From Betaproteobacteria bacterium HGW-Betaproteobacteria-16 (GTDB lineage: Bacteria; Pseudomonadota; Gammaproteobacteria; Burkholderiales; Burkholderiaceae_C), in contig PHCQ01000030.1 of NCBI GenBank assembly GCA_002840835.1, positions 1 to 55,509 on the forward strand: a stretch of 55,509 bases of DNA, written 5' to 3'. Below are positions 39,443 to 48,271 of this stretch, one piece after another. The position numbers and the translations under genes were made by a program. Numbering within the stretch: the stretch's first letter is position 1; each line of letters starts with the position of its first letter. The notes under the pieces were generated by a model. It saw nothing but the letters and a program-made list of their open reading frames with translations. It was not told the DNA's origin and ran no database searches.

Positions 39443-39915
39443 GATCTCCTGCGAAACATGCCATAGCCCTCCATGTGCAGCACCTTCTCGCCGTTCTGAT
39501 TGAACATTTCCCAGACGGTGCGCACCAGGCCCACGTCGGGCCGCTTGCTCATCGGGCGCTTTTCGGTGATGGTGTGCTGCAGACGCAGCACGTCGCCGGG
39601 GTACACCGGTTTGGTCCACTTCAAGCTCTCCAGCCCCGGAGAACCCAGGCTGGAGGTCTCATGAAGAAAGTTGATCACCATCAGCCGCATCGCCATGGCA
39701 CAGGTGTGCCAGCCGCTGGCACTCAAGGCGCCGAATACCGACGCCTTGCCGGCTTCTTCGTCGAGGTGGAAGGGCTGGGGATCGAACTGGCTGGCAAAGG
39801 CAATGATCGCCTCCTTCGTCGGGGAGATCGAACCCAGATCGCGCGTCTGGCCCACCTCCAGGTCTTCCCACCAGAATTTGATGTGGGGGCTTTGTTCGGG
39901 GTTGGTGGCGGTCAT
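39394..39915 (-). CDS. MaoC-family dehydratase with repeat-derived C-terminus
   Basis: A 173-residue hot-dog-fold protein of the MaoC/R-hydratase family. The catalytic Asp and His are in ASQFDPQPFHLDEEAG, and SGWHTCAMAMRLM, LESLKWTKPVYPGD are typical. The expected end of such proteins is near GYGMFRRR. Here the frame runs on into the repeat unit at 39365-39442, which encodes about 16 extra residues (ending ARVAAPQGG) and provides the stop codon. The start is the ATG at 39915. The acyl-CoA substrate is unknown. Confidence 0.85.
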   Translation of the reverse strand: MTATNPEQSPHIKFWWEDLEVGQTRDLGSISPTKEAIIAFASQFDPQPFHLDEEAGKASVFGALSASGWHTCAMAMRLMVINFLHETSSLGSPGLESLKWTKPVYPGDVLRLQHTITEKRPMSKRPDVGLVRTVWEMFNQNGEKVLHMEGYGMFRRRSPPRSAAARVAAPQGG

Positions 39916-39954
39916 GGGTTCTCCTCAGGTCTGCAAGATGTCTTCACAAGGCAT

Positions 39955-40069
39955 GACCCACGCAGCGGCGGAGCGTGGGGGCAGCAGAACGACCGCAGCG
40001 CCGGGCCGCCCCAAGCAAGGTCAGCCCCCTCGGGGGGCAGCGACCCGCGCAGCGGCGGAGCGTGGGGGC
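39955..40069 (+). repeat. Repeat family A, partial and full copy
   Basis: A fragment with the GCAGCGGCGGAGCGTGGGGG end at 39955-39982, then a full unit at 39991-40069. In the full unit the terminal arms read GACC...GGTC instead of GATC...GATC, so the pairing is kept. The G-rich end faces the 3' end of the SDR gene (stop 40077-40079). This fills most of the 161-bp gap between the MaoC and SDR genes. Confidence 0.85.
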
Positions 40070-40076
40070 CATAGCT

Positions 40077-40835
40077 CTAGCGTCCTCCGGACACGTCCAT
40101 CAAACTCATGGTCGTGTAGCTCGCCGCGTCCGACAGCAGCCACACAATTGCCTGCGCCACCTCGTCGGCCGTGCCACCGCGCTGCATGGGCACCTGGTGC
40201 TTGAGCTCGTTCACCCGGTTGGGCAGGCCACCGCTGGCGTGGATCTCGGTTTCGATCAGGCCTGGCCGCACCGCATTCACGCGGATGCCTTCGCCCGCTA
40301 CCTCTTTGGCCAGGCCGATGGTGAAGGCGTCGACCGCGCCCTTGGCCGCCGCGTAGTCCACATACTGCCCAGGCGAGCCCAGACGCGATGCCGCGCTGGA
40401 CACATTCACGATGGCGCCGCCCGAACCGCCGTGGCGGGTGCTCATGCGCCGCACCGCTTCCCGCGCGCACAGCAGCGTGCCCATCACGTTGATGTCGAAC
40501 ATCCGGCGCCAGCGCGCCATGTCCATCTCATCCAGGCGCGCGCTCGCGTCCACCACGCCTGCGTTGTTCACCAGGCCGGTGATCGGGCCGAACTTGGCGT
40601 CGATGCGCTCGAACATCGTCATCACCTGGGCCTCCATGGCAACGTCGGCCTGTACGGCCATGGCGCTGCCGCCGCTGGCCCGGATCTGGCGCACGACCTC
40701 GTCGGCGGCCAGCGAGTTGGCCGTGTAGTTCACCGCCACCGTCCAGCCCTGCTGAGCCGCCAGCCGCGCCGTGGCCGCGCCGATGCCCCGCCCGCCGCCT
40801 GTGACCAGAAGTACTTTCCGCTGCACCTTGTCCAT
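40077..40835 (-). CDS. SDR-family oxidoreductase
   Basis: A 252-residue short-chain dehydrogenase. The cofactor motif is VTGGGRGIGAATARL, NNAG is present in LVNNAGVV, and the catalytic Ser, Tyr and Lys are in IVNVSSAASR and YVDYAAAKGAVD. The RPGLIETEIH segment is also standard. It resembles 3-oxoacyl-ACP reductase-like and glucose dehydrogenase-like SDRs; the substrate is not known. CAGGAG precedes the ATG at 40835. It is divergent from the DsbA-fold gene (94 bp). Confidence 0.9.
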   Translation of the reverse strand: MDKVQRKVLLVTGGGRGIGAATARLAAQQGWTVAVNYTANSLAADEVVRQIRASGGSAMAVQADVAMEAQVMTMFERIDAKFGPITGLVNNAGVVDASARLDEMDMARWRRMFDINVMGTLLCAREAVRRMSTRHGGSGGAIVNVSSAASRLGSPGQYVDYAAAKGAVDAFTIGLAKEVAGEGIRVNAVRPGLIETEIHASGGLPNRVNELKHQVPMQRGGTADEVAQAIVWLLSDAASYTTMSLMDVSGGR

Positions 40836-40929
40836 ATCCCGTCTCCTGCATAAAGTGGTCGCATCGCTTACAACGTGGGCTGCCCGTCCTCACCCTCCAT
40901 CCGGATTAAAACAGCGTCAGGAGATGCCC

Positions 40930-41529
40930 ATGCGTCGCACAGTCGACTATTACTTCGCCCCCCAGAGCCCCTGGATGTACCTCGGCCATGCCCGCTTCAC
41001 CGACATCGTGCAGCGCACCGGTGCCGAGGTGCGCGTGCGCCCGGTGGACTATGGTCAGATCTTCGCGGTCTCCGGTGGTCTGCCTCTGCCCAAGCGCGCG
41101 CCCCAGCGCCAGGCCTACCGTCTGGTGGAACTGCGCCGCTTCAGCGAGGCTCTGGGCATTCCCCTGAACCCCGAACCCCGCCACTTCCCGGTCGCAGGCG
41201 ATCCGGCCGGCTGGCTGATCACTGTCGTGGCCGATCAAGACGGCGCCGACGCAGCGATGCGCCTGACCGGTGCGGTCGGGCGCGCCATCTGGATGCAAGA
41301 GCGCAATGTGGCCGATGACAGCGTGCTCACCGAATTGCTCGAAGAGAATGGGCTGGATGCGTCGCGCCTGGGGCAGTCGAAGCAGGCCGATGTCAAGGCG
41401 CGCTACGACGAAAACACCCGCCTGGCGATTGACGCCGGCGTCTTCGGTGCGCCAAGCTATGTCATCGAAGGAGAGATCTTCTGGGGCCAGGACCGGCTCG
41501 ACTTTGTCGAACGACGCCTCGCCGGCTGA
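40930..41529 (+). CDS. DsbA-fold isomerase, 2-hydroxychromene-2-carboxylate isomerase-like
   Basis: A 199-residue thioredoxin/DsbA-fold protein. DYYFAPQSPWMYLGHARF places a Ser (Ser13) where DsbA has its redox Cys, as in glutathione-dependent HCCA isomerases of naphthalene-type pathways. GAPSYVIEGEIFWGQDRLDF is the typical C-terminal motif. AGGAG at 40919-40923 is six bases before the ATG at 40930, so I prefer this start over the ATG at 40924. The substrate is not known. A dienelactone hydrolase gene follows 43 bp downstream. Confidence 0.87.
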   Translation: MRRTVDYYFAPQSPWMYLGHARFTDIVQRTGAEVRVRPVDYGQIFAVSGGLPLPKRAPQRQAYRLVELRRFSEALGIPLNPEPRHFPVAGDPAGWLITVVADQDGADAAMRLTGAVGRAIWMQERNVADDSVLTELLEENGLDASRLGQSKQADVKARYDENTRLAIDAGVFGAPSYVIEGEIFWGQDRLDFVERRLAG

Positions 41530-41572
41530 ACTGCTGCGCGTTCTTTTCATCACCTCAATACAAGGAGCACCC

Positions 41573-42253
41573 ATGGGCCAATTCATCGATCTCAAGTCCG
41601 CCGACGGTTTCACTTTTCCCGCCTACGTGGCGCAGCCCACCGGCACGCCCAAGGGTGGCCTGGTGGTGCTGCAGGAAATCTTTGGCGTCAATTCGCACAT
41701 CCGTTCCGTGGCCGATGGCTACGCCGCCGATGGCTACTTCGTGGTCGCGCCTTCCACCTTCCACCGCGTCCAGGCCGACGTGGAACTGGGCTACACCGAA
41801 GCCGACATGGGTGAAGGTTTCCGTCTGAAAACGGCGGTCGAGGCCCTGCCCGAACCCGGTGTCATGCCCGACATCCAGGCCGCCATCGACCATGCCGCAC
41901 AAGCCGGCAAGGTCGGCATCGTGGGTTACTGCTGGGGCGGCCTGCTCACCTGGCGCTCGGCCTGTGGGCTCAAGGGCTTGTCCGCTGCCGTGCCTTATTA
42001 CGGCGGCGGCATGACCGGCGAAGGCGAAGCCTCCCGCCAACCCACCGTGCCCGTGATGGCCCACTTCGGCGACCAGGACCACTGGATTCCGCTCGACACC
42101 GTCGAGGCCTTCAAGAAGGCCCAATCCGGTGTCACCGTCCATGTCTACAACGCCAACCATGGGTTCAATTGCGACCAGCGCGGCTCGTACGACGAAGCGG
42201 CGGCCAAGCTCGCACGCCAGCGCACCCTGGCCTTCCTGGCCCAGCACCTCTGA
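41573..42253 (+). CDS. Dienelactone hydrolase-family protein
   Basis: A 226-residue alpha/beta hydrolase. Nucleophile Cys120 is in GIVGYCWGG, Asp169 in [10 protein letters not shown] and His196 in YNANHGF, which is the Cys-Asp-His triad of dienelactone hydrolase; Glu36 in VLQEIFGVN is also conserved. In chloroaromatic degradation such enzymes open dienelactone to maleylacetate, but many family members have other roles. AAGGAG lies seven bases before the ATG at 41573. No chlorocatechol genes are nearby. Confidence 0.9.
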   Translation: MGQFIDLKSADGFTFPAYVAQPTGTPKGGLVVLQEIFGVNSHIRSVADGYAADGYFVVAPSTFHRVQADVELGYTEADMGEGFRLKTAVEALPEPGVMPDIQAAIDHAAQAGKVGIVGYCWGGLLTWRSACGLKGLSAAVPYYGGGMTGEGEASRQPTVPVMAHFGDQDHWIPLDTVEAFKKAQSGVTVHVYNANHGFNCDQRGSYDEAAAKLARQRTLAFLAQHL

Positions 42254-42258
42254 AGGCC

Positions 42259-43269
42259 ATGGCACACCCTCGTCCAGCCTCGCACGGCGTCCTGGCAAGT
42301 GGCCTGGTGCGCAGCCACGCAAGGCCAGGGCGGTGGCAGCGCTGGCTGGGGGTGTGCTTCGCCGCCTTCGTGGGCAGTGCATCGGCGCAGTACACCGGCC
42401 CCCTGTTTGACGCCCATCTGCACTACAACGACGAAGCCTGCGTGCACGACGGCGTGTCGCCCGGTTGCCCGTTCCCGCTGTCCGACGTGCTGGACCGCAT
42501 GCAGCGCAACGGCGTGCGCGCCATCATTGCAAATTCCCGGCCCAATGAAGGCACCAAAGCCCTGGCGCAAGCGCGCGAGCAAACGGTCGCTGCCGGGGTG
42601 ACGGTGGTGCCCTTCGTCCGCCTCTACCGCAACCGCGCCGACTACAACAACTGGTTCCGTGACCCCACCATCGCCGAACTGGTGCGCACCGAACTTGCCG
42701 TTGGGACCCCGGCCGGCCCGTACCGCGGCCTGGGCGAATTCCACTTGTACGACAGCGCCAACGCCAACGGTGCAGTGGCCCGTCAACTCATGGCCCTGGC
42801 CGAAGAAAAAGGCCTGGCCATCCTTGCCCATGTGGACGATGTCGCCATCGACCTGCTCATGGCCCACACCGTTTCCAATGGTGAGAATGCGATCCGTGGT
42901 GAAGCGGCGGAGCGTGGGCGCAATGGTTTCAGACTCATTTGGGCCCACACCGGCATCGGCGGAACGGCCGCTGAACGGGTCGACCAGTTGATGGCAAAGT
43001 ACCCCGCACTCATGGGCGAACTCTCGTACCGGCCTGGGCTCACCTGCAGCGACGGTCAGCTCTGTCCAGAATGGCGCGACCTGTTGATCAAGCACCCGGA
43101 CCGTTTCCTGATCGGCTCCGACACCTGGGTCAATCTGCGCTGGCTGTACTACGACGACCTCATGCGCGGCTACCGAACCTGGCTGGGCGGACTGCCGTCT
43201 GACGTGGCCCGTCGCATAGGCTGGGACAATGGAGCCCGCCTGTTCGGCGTACCCACTCCGTCCCAATGA
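42259..43269 (+). CDS. Exported amidohydrolase-family protein
   Basis: A 336-residue metal-dependent hydrolase with an N-terminal export signal ([16 protein letters not shown]). The N-terminal [10 protein letters not shown] is the HxH metal motif; [18 protein letters not shown] and the late LIGSDTWVN are further barrel strands that supply ligands. The function is unknown. It begins six bases after the dienelactone hydrolase stop and overlaps the GST gene by four bases. Residues near [10 protein letters not shown] are encoded by a sequence that matches the end of repeat family A (see finding). Confidence 0.83.
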   Translation: MAHPRPASHGVLASGLVRSHARPGRWQRWLGVCFAAFVGSASAQYTGPLFDAHLHYNDEACVHDGVSPGCPFPLSDVLDRMQRNGVRAIIANSRPNEGTKALAQAREQTVAAGVTVVPFVRLYRNRADYNNWFRDPTIAELVRTELAVGTPAGPYRGLGEFHLYDSANANGAVARQLMALAEEKGLAILAHVDDVAIDLLMAHTVSNGENAIRGEAAERGRNGFRLIWAHTGIGGTAAERVDQLMAKYPALMGELSYRPGLTCSDGQLCPEWRDLLIKHPDRFLIGSDTWVNLRWLYYDDLMRGYRTWLGGLPSDVARRIGWDNGARLFGVPTPSQ

Positions 43270-43922
43270 CCATGATCCAGCTCCACTACTACCCCAGCAC
43301 CGCCAGCATGGTGCCCCACATCTTGCTCGAAGAACTGGTCGTGCCCTACGAGCGCGTGCTGGTCGACCGCACCCAGGACGTGCACAAGACCACCGCCTAC
43401 CTCAAGCTCAACCCCAACGGCCTGATCCCCGTGCTCACCGACGGCGACCTGGTGTTGTACGAGACGGCCGCCATCTGCCTGCACCTGTGCGACACGCACC
43501 CCCAGGCAGGGCTGGCGCCGGCCCTGGGGACGGCAGACCGCGCCCATTTCTACAAATGGCTGGTGTGGTTCACCAACACCTTGCAGGCCACGCTCATGGT
43601 CTATTTCCATCCCGAGCGCTGGGTTCATGCCCACAACAGCGCCGCCTCGCAAGAGGTCAGGCACATGGCACAGACCCAGATCCGCCTCATGCTGCGGCAG
43701 GTCGACACCGAACTGGCCCGCCACGGCGGCCCCTGGATGCTGGGCGACACCTACAGCGCTCTCGACCCCTACCTGTTCACCCTCTGCCGCTGGACCCGCC
43801 ACTTCGACAAAGGCCAGGCCCGCAGCCTGCCTCACATCGGTCCGTTCCTGCAGCGCATGCTGGAGCGCCCCGCTGTGCAGCGCGCCCTCGCCAACGAAGG
43901 CCTGAGCGCACCTTTTGTGTGA
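43266..43922 (+). CDS. Glutathione S-transferase-family protein
   Basis: A 218-residue GST. The thioredoxin-like N-terminal domain has [20 protein letters not shown], the cis-Pro segment [14 protein letters not shown], and [13 protein letters not shown] for GSH binding. The C-terminal helical domain contains the usual Asp in [10 protein letters not shown]. The ATG at 43266 overlaps the upstream stop in an ATGA, so it is co-translated with the amidohydrolase. The substrate is unknown. Confidence 0.9.
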   Translation: MTMIQLHYYPSTASMVPHILLEELVVPYERVLVDRTQDVHKTTAYLKLNPNGLIPVLTDGDLVLYETAAICLHLCDTHPQAGLAPALGTADRAHFYKWLVWFTNTLQATLMVYFHPERWVHAHNSAASQEVRHMAQTQIRLMLRQVDTELARHGGPWMLGDTYSALDPYLFTLCRWTRHFDKGQARSLPHIGPFLQRMLERPAVQRALANEGLSAPFV

Positions 43923-43980
43923 TGCGCTAAATCGCTGCGTTGAGGCCTGCAAAGCCCGGCCCGGAGCGACGTGTCCCCAT

Positions 43981-44069
43981 CCAGAGATACCGTGGAACCG
44001 GCTTTGCCGGGCCACTGGTATCGCCCCCTTGAAGGGGGTGACGCGCTGAAAGCGCGGCGCGGGGGTGGG
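43981..44069 (+). repeat. Interspersed repeat family B, copy 3
   Basis: Starts CCAGAGATACCGT, holds CCGGC-TTT-GCCGG at 43998-44010 and a CCCCCTTGAAGGGGG core, and ends GCGCGGCGCGGGGGTGG. Its G-rich end faces the 3' end of the CorA gene (stop at 44095). A short partial duplication of the tail follows to about 44092. This fills most of the 172-bp gap. Confidence 0.85.
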
Positions 44070-44094
44070 CCACAGGCCTTGCGCAGGGGTGGGC

Positions 44095-45201
44095 CTATTT
44101 CGTTCTTGCGAGGTACCGCTTGCGCCAGAACAGCACCCCCAGCACCACGGCAGTCAGCAACATCGAACCCAGTGCCCACCAGAAGCCGGCCTGCTGATGC
44201 ACCAGCGGGATGAACTCGAAGTTCATGCCGAAGATGCCGGCGATCAGATTCAGCGGCAGAAAGATCGCGGTCAGCGCCGTGAGCGTGCGCATGATGTCGT
44301 TGGTGCGGTTGCTCTGTGCAGAAAAGTGCATCTGCACGGCGGTCTCTGCGTTCTGCTCCAGCCGCCTCACGTGATGCACCACCCGCTCGATGTGCTCCAG
44401 AACATCGCGTGAACGCACCCGCAGCAGGTCCAGACCGCGCTGCCCGCCGTTGTATTCACCGGGCTCCCATTCCTCCAGCGCCTCGATCCAGTCCTGAATG
44501 GCGGAGCGCTGGTCTTCGCAGATCTCGTCGAGCTGGTGCAGCGAGATGCGCGCGTCGAGCAGGGAGTTCCAATTGTTGAAGCGGGTTTTGGGATGCAGCA
44601 ACTCGGCTTGCCAGTGGTCTAGCTGACGGGTGAGTTCGCGCCGCAGCTCCAGATAGCCGTCCACCATCTGGTTGATGATGCGCAGCATCAGGTCGGCCGG
44701 ATGATGTGGGAGGTTCACGCCGGCAGCGCGCGATGCCACGGTGACTGCGGTCATCAGGCGCGAAGCGTACTGGTCCAGCACCTGGCAGCCGGCCGGATGC
44801 ACCGTGAGCAGAACGCGGTCAAACACGGCGAAGCCCACCGGGCTGGTGTCGATGCGCCGCAGCACCGGTGGCCCGCTGCGCCTGGTCGCCTGGGTCAGCA
44901 CCGCGCCGGGATGAGCCAGATCGGTCTCCGTGTGCCCGGCCGCCAGTCGCCGGAACACCAGCACGTCGTACTGCGAGGTGTAGTCGTAGTGCGAGGGCAA
45001 CTGGTTATTGAGCAGGTCCGAGAGGTGCAGATCGACCAGTGTCAGGCCGCAGAGCACCTGCAAGGTGGATTGCACCGCACCTTGTTCCAGTTCGAATTCT
45101 CGCCGCCCGCAGGCGATCCACACGTAGCCCGTTGGCGGCAGCACCATGGGCAGAGTGGAGGACTCACTCACCGATCCGGGCAGGATGTGGAAGACCCGCA
45201 T
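44095..45201 (-). CDS. corA: CorA-family divalent cation transporter
   Basis: A 368-residue protein. The N-terminal 290 residues form the cytoplasmic domain with the long stalk helix; two C-terminal membrane helices follow. The signature Gly-Met-Asn is in IAGIFGMNFEFIP between them. This fits Mg2+/Co2+ or Zn2+ transport by the 2-TM-GxN family. The C-terminal positive tail (FWRKRYLARTK) is normal. It is followed on the reverse strand by repeat family B. It starts 11 bp after the hemB stop. Confidence 0.9.
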   Translation of the reverse strand: MRVFHILPGSVSESSTLPMVLPPTGYVWIACGRREFELEQGAVQSTLQVLCGLTLVDLHLSDLLNNQLPSHYDYTSQYDVLVFRRLAAGHTETDLAHPGAVLTQATRRSGPPVLRRIDTSPVGFAVFDRVLLTVHPAGCQVLDQYASRLMTAVTVASRAAGVNLPHHPADLMLRIINQMVDGYLELRRELTRQLDHWQAELLHPKTRFNNWNSLLDARISLHQLDEICEDQRSAIQDWIEALEEWEPGEYNGGQRGLDLLRVRSRDVLEHIERVVHHVRRLEQNAETAVQMHFSAQSNRTNDIMRTLTALTAIFLPLNLIAGIFGMNFEFIPLVHQQAGFWWALGSMLLTAVVLGVLFWRKRYLARTK

Positions 45202-45212
45202 GGTGTGAAGGT

Positions 45213-46226
<1,014 letters not shown>

Positions 46227-46263
46227 CTAAAGCCGTGCAGACCGGCTGCCAGTCTGCCGGATA

Positions 46264-46385
46264 GCGTGGAAAAAGACTCGAAACCTGAAAAAGAAGAAAA
46301 TGTATCAAGCAGTAATAAAGGTATAGATATTGAAAAAGTTTTCTGTTTGTGTTGAACTCCAACTTAAGTAGAAATCATTGCCTTT
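46264..46385. other. AT-rich intergenic tract
   Basis: This part of the hemB-to-46433 gap is strongly AT-rich in a GC-rich window, with many A runs (for example GAAAAAGAAGAAAATG at about 46285) and no gene. It lies between divergent genes and probably holds both promoters; AT-richness also suits H-NS-like binding or bending. No single promoter is convincing. Confidence 0.6.
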
Positions 46386-46432
46386 GCTCGTATTTCCGCC
46401 CGTAGCCTCGCATTCCTCATCTGAGTTCCGTC

Positions 46433-47560
46433 ATGTTGTCACCCAAGAAAATCCCGACCTCGTCCTCCACACCGTCCAGGGGCGCTGCGAGCGGTGACAC
46501 CGAATCATGGTCGCTTGACGATCAGTGGCCCGACCTGTTGGCAGGCCTGGCGGACCAGATCACCGAGGGGGTCAGTGCGTTGCAGAACCAGATTGACCAG
46601 CTGCTCGCCAGGGACCGCATCACGCGGCAAGAGCACCATGCACTGAGTGTGCCCATTGGCAGGGTCAAGCTGGCCGGTGTCAGCACGCAGCAGATCCACC
46701 GCTTCTACAGCGGACGCATTCGGCAATCGCACGAAAAAATCAACATGGCCGAGTTGGTCGAGGGCGTCCTGCAGGAACGCAAGAAGGAATTCGCGCTGCT
46801 GGGCATCGCGTTGAGGCGCAAGCTGAAACCGGTGGATGTGCTGGTCGATCCCACCGTGGCCCACACGTTTGTGAACGCGGTGCTGGACTGGGCGCTGCCC
46901 TACGGCAACCGGGTCGATGTGCGCATGGACCTGAACCCCTGGCCACCGCATGCACGTTTCCAGGTTCGGGTGGCGAACGAGGGTGCACCACCCTCCAGCC
47001 AGACGACCGACGACAACCTCAGCTGGATGCTCATCCGGCAGATCGCGGCAACCGCCGGCGGCATCGAACTGGAACGCACCGTGACCGGCGAAGGCACCAC
47101 CTTCAACGCCATGTTCACCCGCACCGTGCAGGCCGTCGACGGCATTTCTGCGGTGGACCTGTCGGACGACCATTCGTCGATGTTCAAGTCGCTGTCCGGC
47201 ACTTATGTGCTGACCATCTCACCTACCCTGCAGATCCGGGCCGACGTGCGCGACGCTTTGCGCGAGATTGGTATCGTGTCAGACAGCGTGGTCGATTTCG
47301 TTCAGGCCCGCGATGCCATCAAAGGTCGCATGCCCAACCTGATCGTGGTGGACTCGGAAATCAAGGGTGCCGACTTCGAGGCGTTCCGGCGTGAACTGCT
47401 CAGGGACGTGTTTGAATTTCCGTTCGTGGAAATCTCGCCAGACGACAGCTCGTTCGATATGTCCGGCTTTGGTGAATTCTCCATGGCCAAGGTCGGCCGC
47501 GGCAACATTCGCGAGGCCTTGGGCACGGCCGTCATGTTTGAGCTTGCCAAAATGATGTGA
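46433..47560 (+). CDS. Degenerate histidine kinase/receiver-like protein
   Basis: A 375-residue protein that looks like a decayed hybrid kinase. Residues 35-100 form a helical segment resembling a dimerisation domain but without a usable phospho-acceptor motif. Residues about 105-225 resemble an HATPase (HTFVNAVLDWALPYG as a weak N box, FQVRVANEGAPPSS in place of G1, LIRQIAATAGGIELE, GEGTTFNAMF). Residues 250-375 resemble a receiver (YVLTISPTLQIRADVRDALR, LIVVDSEIKG) but lack the full acidic pocket. There is no membrane segment. A regulatory rather than a catalytic role is likely. Confidence 0.65.
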   Translation: MLSPKKIPTSSSTPSRGAASGDTESWSLDDQWPDLLAGLADQITEGVSALQNQIDQLLARDRITRQEHHALSVPIGRVKLAGVSTQQIHRFYSGRIRQSHEKINMAELVEGVLQERKKEFALLGIALRRKLKPVDVLVDPTVAHTFVNAVLDWALPYGNRVDVRMDLNPWPPHARFQVRVANEGAPPSSQTTDDNLSWMLIRQIAATAGGIELERTVTGEGTTFNAMFTRTVQAVDGISAVDLSDDHSSMFKSLSGTYVLTISPTLQIRADVRDALREIGIVSDSVVDFVQARDAIKGRMPNLIVVDSEIKGADFEAFRRELLRDVFEFPFVEISPDDSSFDMSGFGEFSMAKVGRGNIREALGTAVMFELAKMM

Positions 47561-47593
47561 GCTTTATCACCTTTGTCGACGCGGGATTGTCTT

Positions 47594-47617
47594 CACCCTG
47601 TCAAATCTGACAGGGTG
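47594..47617. promoter_or_regulatory. Perfect 10-bp inverted repeat
   Basis: CACCCTGTCA (47594-47603) and TGACAGGGTG (47608-47617) flank AATC. No U tract follows, so it is a weak terminator candidate. It ends two bases before the -35 of the predicted small-RNA promoter, which suggests an operator instead. Confidence 0.6.
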
Positions 47618-47619
47618 AC

Positions 47620-47650
47620 TTGCCAAAAACCCTAATTATTGGTGTAACAT
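47620..47650 (+). promoter_or_regulatory. Candidate promoter of small RNA
   Basis: TTGCCA (47620-47625) and TAACAT (47645-47650) are 19 bp apart. The start would be near 47657. The spacing is on the long side, and the palindrome just upstream could regulate it. Confidence 0.4.
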
Positions 47651-47656
47651 TCCGTT

Positions 47657-47761
47657 CGAGCAAACCGAAAGGGGCGCTCCCCGCTTTTCCTCCCTGAGCG
47701 GGTGCCTTAGTGTGTGACAGCAAAAAGGCTTCCCAACCCGGCCCATGGCCGGGTTTTTTTT
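47657..47761 (+). ncRNA. Candidate structured small RNA, about 105 nt
   Basis: The stretch between the promoter-like sequence and the terminator has no reading frame of note but has clear structure: GGGG-CGCT-CCCC (47671-47682) competes with CCCGCT...AGCGGG (47680-47685 with 47697-47702), because both use 47680-47682. It ends in a strong terminator. It could be an independent small RNA or the 3' end of the 46433 gene's mRNA. I do not recognise the family. Confidence 0.45.
47735..47761 (+). terminator. Rho-independent terminator
   Basis: AACCCGGCC (47735-47743), loop CAT, GGCCGGGTT (47747-47755), with a T run to 47761. A nine-base perfect stem on the plus strand; it ends the candidate small RNA. 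Confidence 0.9.
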
Positions 47762-47815
47762 CGCCTGTTCAACAGCCCGTGTTTTGCCCGTGGGGGCATC
47801 CCTTGGAGCCAGGGC

Positions 47816-47821
47816 TACACT
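47816..47821 (+). promoter_or_regulatory. -10-like hexamer six bases before the hemJ-like ATG
   Basis: TACACT ends six bases before the ATG at 47828, placing a possible leaderless start 55 bp after the terminator. No good -35 is seen. Confidence 0.42.
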
Positions 47822-47827
47822 GCGGCG

Positions 47828-48256
47828 ATGCTCTGGATCAAAGCCTTTCACATTGTCTTCATCGCCAGCTGGTTCGCGGGTTTGTTCTACCTGCCGCGCA
47901 TCTTCGTGAACCTCGCCATGGTGCCGCCGGAGAGTGTTGCCGAGCGGGAGCGCCTGCTCGTGATGGCCCGCAAACTCATGCGGTTCACCACCCTGTTGGC
48001 CGTTCCGGCCATCGCGCTCGGTGTCTGGTTGTGGTGGGGCTATGGCATTGGCTGGGGATCTGGCAACGGCTGGATGCACGCCAAACTGTTGATCGTGGCG
48101 CTGACCGTGGTCTATCACCATGTGTGCGGTCTTCTTTTGCGCCGGTTCGAGCGTGGGGAGAACCGGCGGCCGCATGTGTGGTTCAGGTGGTTCAATGAGG
48201 CGCCTGTGCTGCTGATGCTGGCAGCGGTGGTGCTGGTGGTGGTCAAGCCCTTCTAA
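47828..48256 (+). CDS. hemJ: HemJ-like CopD-family membrane protein
   Basis: A 142-residue membrane protein with four hydrophobic segments. LWIKAFHIVFIASWFAGLFYLPRIFVNLAM at the start and WMHAKLLIVALTVVYHHVCG later follow the HemJ/UPF0093 pattern, where conserved His, Trp and Lys residues support heme binding and oxidation of protoporphyrinogen IX to protoporphyrin IX. hemB lies 1.6 kb away, which fits a heme role. The ATG at 47828 matches the family start; an earlier start would pass through the terminator. Confidence 0.78.
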   Translation: MLWIKAFHIVFIASWFAGLFYLPRIFVNLAMVPPESVAERERLLVMARKLMRFTTLLAVPAIALGVWLWWGYGIGWGSGNGWMHAKLLIVALTVVYHHVCGLLLRRFERGENRRPHVWFRWFNEAPVLLMLAAVVLVVVKPF

Positions 48257-48271
48257 CCGCAGCCTCTCCCC

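Noticed and set aside
39240..39503. Open frames through the family A repeats
   Set aside because: They encode only the repeated Pro/Arg/Ala-rich translation of the repeat and have no ribosome binding site.
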